The notes beneath the pieces are model-generated. The model was given only the letters and a program-made list of their open reading frames with translations, ran no database searches and was not told where the DNA came from. DNA of 38,157 nucleotides, taken from assembly GCA_031278095.1 (NCBI GenBank), contig JAITLC010000091.1:1-38157 (forward strand), written 5' to 3'. Made by a program: the position numbers and the translations under genes. This DNA is from Treponema sp. (GTDB taxonomy: Bacteria; Spirochaetota; Spirochaetia; Treponematales; Breznakiellaceae). Within the stretch, counting starts at the first letter, position 1. Every line of letters begins with the position of its first letter. Below are positions 32,643 through 38,157 of this stretch, piece by piece.

Positions 32643-32802
32643 CTTACTCCGGCCGCCGGCAGAATTTTCGGCGGCACGGGGAGCGGCGCCGGAAGTATTA
32701 CAACTGAGATCGGAAAGACAATTCCTGCCATCAATCGCTTCCATGAAATAATAAATACTCCCTACCGCTGTAGCTGCTTCAGCATGAAGCTTCCTTCATG
32801 TC
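32643..32802 (-). promoter_or_regulatory. Structured 5' leader of dapA
   Basis: About 170 bases between the predicted start near 32802 and the dapA ATG. Two stems are obvious: CATGAAG/CTTCATG (32783-32800) at the very 5' end and GCCGCCG/CGGCGGC (32652-32675) next to the ribosome site. The lysine-riboswitch consensus was not seen. Confidence 0.4.
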
Positions 32803-32808
32803 CGGTTA

Positions 32809-32837
32809 ATTCTAACAAAACTGTACATAAAAGTCAC
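32809..32837 (-). promoter_or_regulatory. Promoter of dapA-asd-lysA
   Basis: Minus strand: -35 GTGACT (32832-32837), 17-base spacer, -10 TAGAAT (32809-32814). It splits the lysine genes into two units. Confidence 0.55.
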
Positions 32838-32860
32838 GTACTCAAGGCCCGGTCTATTTC

Positions 32861-32897
32861 GTGTTTGTCCACAAAGCCGGTACTTTGCGGCAGACAC
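32861..32897. repeat. Palindromic repeat family B, copy 5
   Basis: GTGTTTGTCCACAAAG - CCGGTA - CTTTGCGGCAGACAC. It touches the stop codon of the racemase-like gene and may serve as its 3'-end hairpin. Confidence 0.8.
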
Positions 32898-33952
32898 TAT
32901 TTCACCACCCTTTTGATGAAGGGATTCAGCATGGCATGGGAACTGGCGGCGTACATGGCCCGGAAGGGAATGTGTCCGCCTGTCTTCCGGGGAACGGAAG
33001 AGCCGGTAATGTCCACCACGGTAAAATCAAAGGTCTGGCCCGCAATTTCAATTTCCGGATCGAGGACTTCAAGATCCTTCATGGACGCGCCGAGGACGCC
33101 GAAGTCCAGCACGGCGCAGCGGCGTTTTCCGGGTTTCCGCTTCGGCGCTTCGGCTCCCAGAGCGGTATGGCCCGGATCTTCAAGTTCGGTTACCAGCTTG
33201 TCCCGGACTTCCACGATCTCGCCGTACAGAGTGAAGGCATCATGACGGAATCCTTCGATGGGTTTTGCGGCGGAAGAATCATAGCCGAAGAAGATCCCCT
33301 CCCCCATTCTTATTTCCGTGACAAGATCCTGAATGGCTCCCGCTTCAATTAAAGGCCAGGATACCGTACCCCCAACCGAAACAAGGGGCCTCCCCGTTCT
33401 GCAGGGAATCTGTCTGGCGCAGCGGCTTAAAGCCCCAATACTTTCAGCATCGGGCATCTTTCCGGAAAGACAGGCAAAATTTACCGAAAGACCTGCGAAG
33501 GGAACTTCGGGATACCTTTCAACCACTGCGGGAATGTCCTCAAGATAAAACCCGTCCCGCAGATCTCCCAGCTCCGCAATCAAGACCGTCTGCGGTCTCA
33601 AATTTTCAGGCAGCCTTGCGACGGCTTCAATCAGCGCCTCATCGGAAACAAAAACCCTGTCCGGGTGAGCAGACTGCGGAAGGGAAGGAATGGCAAGAAT
33701 ATCGGCAAGCCGCGTCTTGATCAGAGACTTCGACAGTTTTTCTGCCAGATCTTGAGGAAGGGAAGCAAAACAGACCATGTTTGAGTCTGCAATGGAACGG
33801 ACTCCCGTTTCGTAAAGCAGGGCTGCAATGCGGGCATCGCTCAGGCAGAATTTGGTTACCACGGAGAGATCGATAGACTGCCTTTCGCAGCATCTCTGCA
33901 CCTTTTCAAGGTTTTCGAGAAAAGCTTCGCCTTTTATTTCAATGTAAGCCAT
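32897..33952 (-). CDS. Fold-type III PLP racemase, ornithine/alanine racemase-like
   Basis: 351 aa from the ATG at 33952 (14 bases inside the end of dapB). The first strand MAYIEIKGEAFLENLEKVQ and LSVVTKFCLSDARIAALLYETG with PLP lysine Lys34 match the alanine racemase N-terminal family of the Orr (ornithine racemase) type, as do GVRSIADSNM and LVSVGGT. Family members interconvert L- and D-amino acids. Its place between dapB and dapA suggests a diamino acid as substrate, possibly diaminopimelate, lysine or ornithine. dapF is not seen in the cluster. Confidence 0.8.
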   Translation of the reverse strand: MAYIEIKGEAFLENLEKVQRCCERQSIDLSVVTKFCLSDARIAALLYETGVRSIADSNMVCFASLPQDLAEKLSKSLIKTRLADILAIPSLPQSAHPDRVFVSDEALIEAVARLPENLRPQTVLIAELGDLRDGFYLEDIPAVVERYPEVPFAGLSVNFACLSGKMPDAESIGALSRCARQIPCRTGRPLVSVGGTVSWPLIEAGAIQDLVTEIRMGEGIFFGYDSSAAKPIEGFRHDAFTLYGEIVEVRDKLVTELEDPGHTALGAEAPKRKPGKRRCAVLDFGVLGASMKDLEVLDPEIEIAGQTFDFTVVDITGSSVPRKTGGHIPFRAMYAASSHAMLNPFIKRVVK

Positions 33953-34757
33953 ATACCCCGCCCTCATTCCGGGCATTGAAATGCTCCTCAAGTACATCAT
34001 CGAAGGTAAAGACTCCGTTCCGTCTTACGCCGCTTCCTGCAAGCCATTCGGCGGAGATGAGGGCCCCGCTTGCAAGGCCTTCCCTGTTGCGGGCGCTATG
34101 CCGTATTTCGATGCTGTCCGCGGAGGAATCAAAGATAAGGGAATGTTCCCCCGGTACGGCTCCCAGCCGCAGGCTTGCAAAGTGTAATTCCTCAGACCCG
34201 GGAGGTCTGTCCAGCATGTTCCACACCGGTTTTGTTTTCCGCTTCATCCGTTTAAGGATCCCTTCAACCAGAGTTTTTGCAGTTCCGGAAGGACTATCAA
34301 TCTTCTTGTTGTGGTGGGATTCAAAGCCGCCCGGATCGTATTCGGGAAAGGAGTCCATCAATTCAGCCGCATACCAGCAGATCCGGTAAAAGAGATTCAC
34401 ACCCAGGGAAAAGTTGGAAGCCCAGAGAAGACTGCTCCCCGCATTGTTCACCGCCGCGCTTAACTCCGCAAGCGTCTCATACCAGCCGGTAGTCCCAACA
34501 ACAACAGGAATTCTGCGTTCCGCAAGGGCAAGAATGTTTGCCGCGGCGGTATCGGGCCGGGTAAACTCAATGGCGCAGTCTATATTGAGTTCGATTCCGT
34601 CAAGATCGGCAATATTTTTGACAAGGATGGAGCCGAAACCGGTTTTATCCGATTCGGCAAAGGGATCAACCGCGGCGGCAATCGTATGCCCCCGCCCGGA
34701 GGCCAGAGACTCGATCATCCTTCCCATCTTTCCGTACCCGACAATGGCAATATTCAT
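33939..34757 (-). CDS. dapB: 4-hydroxy-tetrahydrodipicolinate reductase
   Basis: 272 aa from the ATG at 34757, which has AGGAG seven bases upstream and lies one base after the lysC stop. Nucleotide site VGYGKMGRMI (6-15), VVVGTTGW, and the catalytic HHNKKIDSPSGTA (148-160) are present. It reduces the DapA product to tetrahydrodipicolinate, the DapL substrate. Its 3' end overlaps the racemase-like gene by 14 bases, implying coupling. Confidence 0.93.
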   Translation of the reverse strand: MNIAIVGYGKMGRMIESLASGRGHTIAAAVDPFAESDKTGFGSILVKNIADLDGIELNIDCAIEFTRPDTAAANILALAERRIPVVVGTTGWYETLAELSAAVNNAGSSLLWASNFSLGVNLFYRICWYAAELMDSFPEYDPGGFESHHNKKIDSPSGTAKTLVEGILKRMKRKTKPVWNMLDRPPGSEELHFASLRLGAVPGEHSLIFDSSADSIEIRHSARNREGLASGALISAEWLAGSGVRRNGVFTFDDVLEEHFNARNEGGVYGLH

Positions 34758-34758
34758 A

Positions 34759-36096
34759 CTATCTCCTTTCAAAAAAGTCATCATGCAGGGCCCGCACAAC
34801 TCCCGCGGCTTCACCGTCATTCACAATAAAGCTGATGTTCACCTTGCTGGCCCCCTGGCTCACCATCTGCACCTTCACCCCCAGAATTTCACAGATTCTA
34901 AAGGCGCGGGCAAGAATCTCGCTGGAACGGCGTACATCGCCGATAATCGTAACAATGGCCTTGCCGGTGTTTGCTTCGACACTCGCAATCCTGGAAAGAT
35001 CCTTTTTCAGCGCGGTAAGGTTATGCACCGCGTCCAGGGTTACAGAAATTGAAACTTCACTCGTAGCAACCATGTCTACCGAAATCCCCTGACGGGAAAA
35101 GGCCGCAAAAACCTGTTCCAAAAAACCATGCTGACCGACCATTCTGGTAGAAACAATGTCTATCAGCGTTACGTTTTTCCGGGAGGTAATCGCCTGAATG
35201 GGACTGGTCTTCCTGTCAAGGGCAGGCGCAATACGAGTACCGGGTGCAGAAATATTGTAGGAATTTTTAACCAGCACCGGAGTGCCGGTTTTTATACAGG
35301 GCTGCATGGCCCTGGGGTGCAGAACCTGTGCGCCGAAGTAGGCCAGTTCCGAAGCCTCCTCGTATGTTACCCGCTCAACAAGTTTGGCATGTTTGACGAT
35401 CCGGGGATCGGCGGTGAGGATTCCGTCAACATCCTTCCAGACCTGCGCCTCATCGGCCCCGCAGGCCGCGGCAATCAGCGTGGCGGAAAGATCGGAGCCT
35501 CCGCGGCCAAGGGTGGTAATGTTCCCGCCTGAATCCCTGGCGATAAAACCCGTCACCACGGGCAGTATACCCCTCTCCGTGAGGGGCTTCAGAGCTTCCG
35601 GAATGAGACGCCAGCATTCATCGTCAAGTTCAGCCCCGCCGAAAGACGAATCGGATAGAAAACCTGCATCCCATGCATCCGTCGCACGAGCCTTTATATC
35701 AATTGAATTAAGATACGCCGCCGCAATCCGTACCGAAAGCCGTTCCCCAAAGGATACAAGATAATCCTTGGTACGCCCGGTAAGTTCCCGGATAAGGCGG
35801 ATCCCCGTAAGGAGACTCTGCAGTTCTTCCAGAAGAGGCCAAATTTCTTCCCGGACTGCGGCGGGCAGCCCCAGTTCCGCAATGGTGGCAAGATGGAGAC
35901 TTTCGATCTTGTCCATCGAAATATCGCGCTGCTTGAGCGCCTCATCCGCCGCTTCCAAAAGGTGGTCGGTAGTATCTCCCATGGCGGAAAGAACCAGCAC
36001 CGGTTTACGGGCCAGCTCAGTCTTTACAATACCCGCCATATGCCTTATCCGTTCCGCATTTGCCACGGAACTGCCGCCGAATTTCATAACAATCAT
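34759..36096 (-). CDS. lysC: Aspartate kinase
   Basis: 445 aa, monofunctional class. [13 protein letters not shown] (4-16) binds ATP/aspartate; FITGFIA-like [27 protein letters not shown] is the second signature. The last 130 residues hold tandem ACT domains ([39 protein letters not shown]), the usual lysine or threonine feedback site. It makes aspartyl phosphate, the first step of the pathway. GGAGA precedes ATG. First gene of the lysC-dapB-racemase unit. Confidence 0.95.
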   Translation of the reverse strand: MIVMKFGGSSVANAERIRHMAGIVKTELARKPVLVLSAMGDTTDHLLEAADEALKQRDISMDKIESLHLATIAELGLPAAVREEIWPLLEELQSLLTGIRLIRELTGRTKDYLVSFGERLSVRIAAAYLNSIDIKARATDAWDAGFLSDSSFGGAELDDECWRLIPEALKPLTERGILPVVTGFIARDSGGNITTLGRGGSDLSATLIAAACGADEAQVWKDVDGILTADPRIVKHAKLVERVTYEEASELAYFGAQVLHPRAMQPCIKTGTPVLVKNSYNISAPGTRIAPALDRKTSPIQAITSRKNVTLIDIVSTRMVGQHGFLEQVFAAFSRQGISVDMVATSEVSISVTLDAVHNLTALKKDLSRIASVEANTGKAIVTIIGDVRRSSEILARAFRICEILGVKVQMVSQGASKVNISFIVNDGEAAGVVRALHDDFFERR

Positions 36097-36138
36097 GCGT
36101 TTCTCCGGGCCGCGAGGCTCAAGGAAATTATTTTACCG

Positions 36139-36152
36139 CCGCCATACGGCGG
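36139..36152 (-). promoter_or_regulatory. Hairpin in the lysC leader
   Basis: CCGCC-ATAC-GGCGG, 5-base GC stem with tetraloop, about 40 bases before the lysC ATG. No T-run, so not a simple attenuator. Confidence 0.35.
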
Positions 36153-36168
36153 ATCTGCCATGCTGCCC

Positions 36169-36197
36169 ATCATAGCAGGAAGAGAACGGAAACATAA
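36169..36197 (-). promoter_or_regulatory. Promoter of lysC (extended -10)
   Basis: Minus strand: TGC-TATGAT extended -10 (36169-36174), 17 bases from a poor -35 TTATGT (36192-36197). Leader of about 65 bases with a Shine-Dalgarno. Confidence 0.55.
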
Positions 36198-36229
36198 GTG
36201 GACAAACGCTACCGTTTCCGGCCCGTCTG

Positions 36230-36238
36230 TGCTACACT
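36230..36238 (+). promoter_or_regulatory. Extended -10 of the RNB nuclease gene (leaderless)
   Basis: TGC-TACACT (box 36233-36238) then six bases and ATG at 36245. No good -35 and no ribosome-binding site; same layout as trpS. Confidence 0.6.
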
Positions 36239-36244
36239 CATTTT

Positions 36245-38116
36245 ATGCAGCCGCGTGCTCTGGCGATCTATAAAAACCGTCCTGTACTGGTAACCGAAAC
36301 AGATGAGAAGATCCGCATTACAACACAGAGCGGGGAGGATCTCCGCGTACGTCCCAAGGATCTGCAGCTTCTTCATCCCGGTCCCGCAAGCCTTTCGGAA
36401 CTTGAAACCTTGCCGAAAGGGGATCTCAAGGGCGCATGGGAACTTCTTCAGAGCGAAGCTTCTTTTACGCTGAAAGAGATGGCGGAACTGGCCTTTGATG
36501 AATGGAGCCCCCGTTCGGCATGGGCGGCCTGGCTTAGTCTGCAGGAAGGCTTCTATTTTAAGGGAACCGCCGAGGTCGTCTGCTGCTGTTCCGCCGGGGA
36601 AATTGAAAAGAAAGAGAATTTAAAAAAACGTGAAGAACTGGAGGCCGGAGAGCGTGCGGCCTTCATCAACACGCTTAAGGAGACTCTCAAAAACAAGACG
36701 CCGCTTCCCGCTAAAATTGACAGGAAAACCGCGGAACGGCAGCTTGCCGATGTAGAAGCGCTGGCTCTGGGCAAAAGCGAAAAAAGCCGGACGCTGAAAG
36801 AACTGGGCCGGGAAGAAAATCCCGAATGGGCTCACGAAGTCCTCCTCGTATCGGGCCTCTGGACTCCTTTTGTGAATCCCCATCCCATACGCCTGGGCCT
36901 GGATCTAAGTTCCCCTGCCGTCGTCCCGCCCCCCGTCCCCACAGAAGAACGGATGGATCTCTCCGCTCTTCCTGCCTGGGCTGTTGACAATTCCTGGAGT
37001 GATGATCCCGATGATGCGGTGTCCTGGGATTTTTCCGGAACACAAAAGATCCTCTGGGTGCATGTTGCCGATCCTGCCGCCTCCATCGGCCCCGGAGATC
37101 CCGCCGAAAGGGAGGCCCGTTCCCGCGGTTCCACACTCTACCTGCCTGAGGGAGTGCACCGCATGCTGGCAAAGGAAATCCTCCCCGTCTTTGCGCTGGG
37201 GCTGCAGAAAATCTCCCCTTCCCTTTCTTTCAAAATGACACTGGGGAAAGAGGGCGGCATTGAAGAAACGGAGATCTTCCCTTCCCTGGTAAAGGTAAAA
37301 CGCATCGACTATGCGGAAGCCGACAGGCTTGCTGAGGAAGACGAAAACTGGACGGCCCTCTTTCGCTGGGCGGAACAAAACGAAGAACGCCGCCTTAACA
37401 CCGGCGCCGTACTCATAGACTTCCCCGAAGTTCACATCCATGCAGACATACCGGAAAAAAAAGTTTTTATTGAATCCATTCCTTCCCGCCGTTCCGCGGA
37501 AGTAATCCGGGAGTGCATGATCCTTGCCGGAGAAGGAGCGGCGGCCTGGGCCCTGCGGCGGCAGATCCCCTTCCCCTATATCGGACAGGAAGAAGGAGGA
37601 GAATTCCCCCGCAAACGCCTGGAAGGTCTTGCAGGCGCATTTCAGATCCGCCGGCTCATGCGGCCCCGCAGCGTCACTACCAAACCCCGGGTTCACTGGG
37701 GCCTGGGACTGGATCACTACAGCCAGGTAACCAGCCCCCTCCGCCGCTACACCGACCTTGCCGCCCACCAGCAGATCCGGGCCTTTCTCCGGAAAGAGCC
37801 GCCCCTGACCGAAGAAGAACTGAGCCGCCGTCTGACCGAAGCGGAGATATCCGCACAGGCAGCCGCCAAAGCGGAACGGGCCTCCAGACTCTACTGGACG
37901 GCGGTATATCTGTCGGAACAGACCGGCTCCTCCTGGGAGGGAATTGCCCTGGAAAAGAAAGGCGGCCCCGGTTCCCACTGGTCGGTCTATATCCCCGCCC
38001 TGGGCCTTGAAACCTCAACCGCCCTCGACAGGAATACTGAACCCAATGAAATTCTTACCTTAAAACTCAGCCAGGTACGCATCAGCAGCGCAAAGATTGT
38101 TTTTATTCAGGAATGA
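36245..38116 (+). CDS. RNB-domain exoribonuclease (RNase II/R family)
   Basis: 623 aa. Residues 1-235 are a divergent N-terminal part. The RNB core starts at about 238 with the metal-binding aspartates Asp248, Asp254, Asp256 and Asp257 (AVDNSWSDDPDDA), and the RNA-clamp HWGLGLDHYSQVTSPLRRYTDLAAHQQIRAFL holds the conserved TSPLRRY. It degrades RNA 3' to 5'. The usual 'CSLR-NE--P' stretch after YLPEGVHRML is replaced by FALGLQKISPSLSF. Only a short degenerate S1-like tail is visible. It is probably leaderless and is divergent from lysC. Confidence 0.88.
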   Translation: MQPRALAIYKNRPVLVTETDEKIRITTQSGEDLRVRPKDLQLLHPGPASLSELETLPKGDLKGAWELLQSEASFTLKEMAELAFDEWSPRSAWAAWLSLQEGFYFKGTAEVVCCCSAGEIEKKENLKKREELEAGERAAFINTLKETLKNKTPLPAKIDRKTAERQLADVEALALGKSEKSRTLKELGREENPEWAHEVLLVSGLWTPFVNPHPIRLGLDLSSPAVVPPPVPTEERMDLSALPAWAVDNSWSDDPDDAVSWDFSGTQKILWVHVADPAASIGPGDPAEREARSRGSTLYLPEGVHRMLAKEILPVFALGLQKISPSLSFKMTLGKEGGIEETEIFPSLVKVKRIDYAEADRLAEEDENWTALFRWAEQNEERRLNTGAVLIDFPEVHIHADIPEKKVFIESIPSRRSAEVIRECMILAGEGAAAWALRRQIPFPYIGQEEGGEFPRKRLEGLAGAFQIRRLMRPRSVTTKPRVHWGLGLDHYSQVTSPLRRYTDLAAHQQIRAFLRKEPPLTEEELSRRLTEAEISAQAAAKAERASRLYWTAVYLSEQTGSSWEGIALEKKGGPGSHWSVYIPALGLETSTALDRNTEPNEILTLKLSQVRISSAKIVFIQE

Positions 38117-38122
38117 ATAGTA

Positions 38123-38156
38123 CCTGTCCGCAAAGTAAGCTTACTTTGCGGACAGG
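38123..38156. repeat. Palindromic repeat family B, copy 6 (perfect)
   Basis: CCTGTCCGCAAAGTAAG and CTTACTTTGCGGACAGG: perfect 17-base arms with no loop, seven bases after the RNB nuclease stop. The window ends here. Confidence 0.88.
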
Positions 38157-38157
38157 C

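Noticed and set aside
32632..32808. Lysine riboswitch before dapA
   Set aside because: The conserved L-box core could not be found; only two simple stems are visible.
36905..37978. 357-codon open frame on the minus strand
   Set aside because: Antisense shadow of the RNB nuclease, whose catalytic residues are intact in the other strand.

Overview
The window looks like a chromosomal segment of a spirochaete, probably a Treponema-like member of the termite or animal gut clade. This is inferred from gene content, not proven: a DapL-route lysine cluster, an archaeal-type Asd, a Gld-type ABC exporter, a stand-alone DbpA RNA-binding domain protein, a long poly-C tract and many small palindromic repeats. 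Coding density is high. No rRNA, tRNA or CRISPR array was recognised.

Layout. 7-3191 (minus): three-gene Gld-type ABC exporter operon. 3192-3490: a truncated PadR regulator fused to a palindromic repeat. 3488-5470 (minus): long-chain acyl-CoA synthetase, whose predicted mRNA leader is three stacked repeat hairpins. 5840-6694: RluA-type pseudouridine synthase. 6695-7911: gene-poor, decayed stretch with an AraC-family remnant and repeats. 7912-11098: LeuC/LeuD-type dehydratase pair, an alpha/beta hydrolase and a 4HBT thioesterase. 11082-14111 (minus): aspS followed by a split chromate-transporter pair. 14246-15151: UPF0158-GNAT fusion. 15152-15871: repeats, a nested inverted-repeat element, a strong promoter and a 36-codon ORF containing a C15 tract. 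15872-18988: sugar-type ABC importer (lipoprotein plus two permeases, no ATPase). 19471-20127: DbpA-domain protein. 20086-21228 (minus): membrane protein with an uncertain start. 21243-21911: metallo-beta-lactamase-fold hydrolase. 22018-23712 (minus): Na/Pi cotransporter. 23812-25991: trpS and an Eis-like GNAT. 25918-27582 (minus): short RecQ-like helicase. 27800-27980 (minus): decayed uroporphyrinogen-decarboxylase-family end. 27985-36096 (minus): lysC, dapB, an ornithine/alanine-racemase-like gene, dapA, asd, lysA and dapL. 36245-38116: RNB-domain exoribonuclease.

Two patterns stand out. First, at least six genes (gldA, aspS, the UPF0158-GNAT gene, the MBL hydrolase, trpS and the RNB nuclease) have a good -10 box only 6-7 nt before ATG and no Shine-Dalgarno sequence, so they are probably translated from leaderless mRNAs, while other genes have clear Shine-Dalgarno sites. 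Second, non-coding DNA is populated by at least two families of perfect or near-perfect hairpin repeats (arms of the GAGCCTGTTCCAAAAC and GTCTGTCCGCAAAG types) plus a direct repeat that brackets the ABC importer operon. The most unusual locus is the C15 tract inside a small ORF upstream of the ABC importer, a candidate phase-variable switch.
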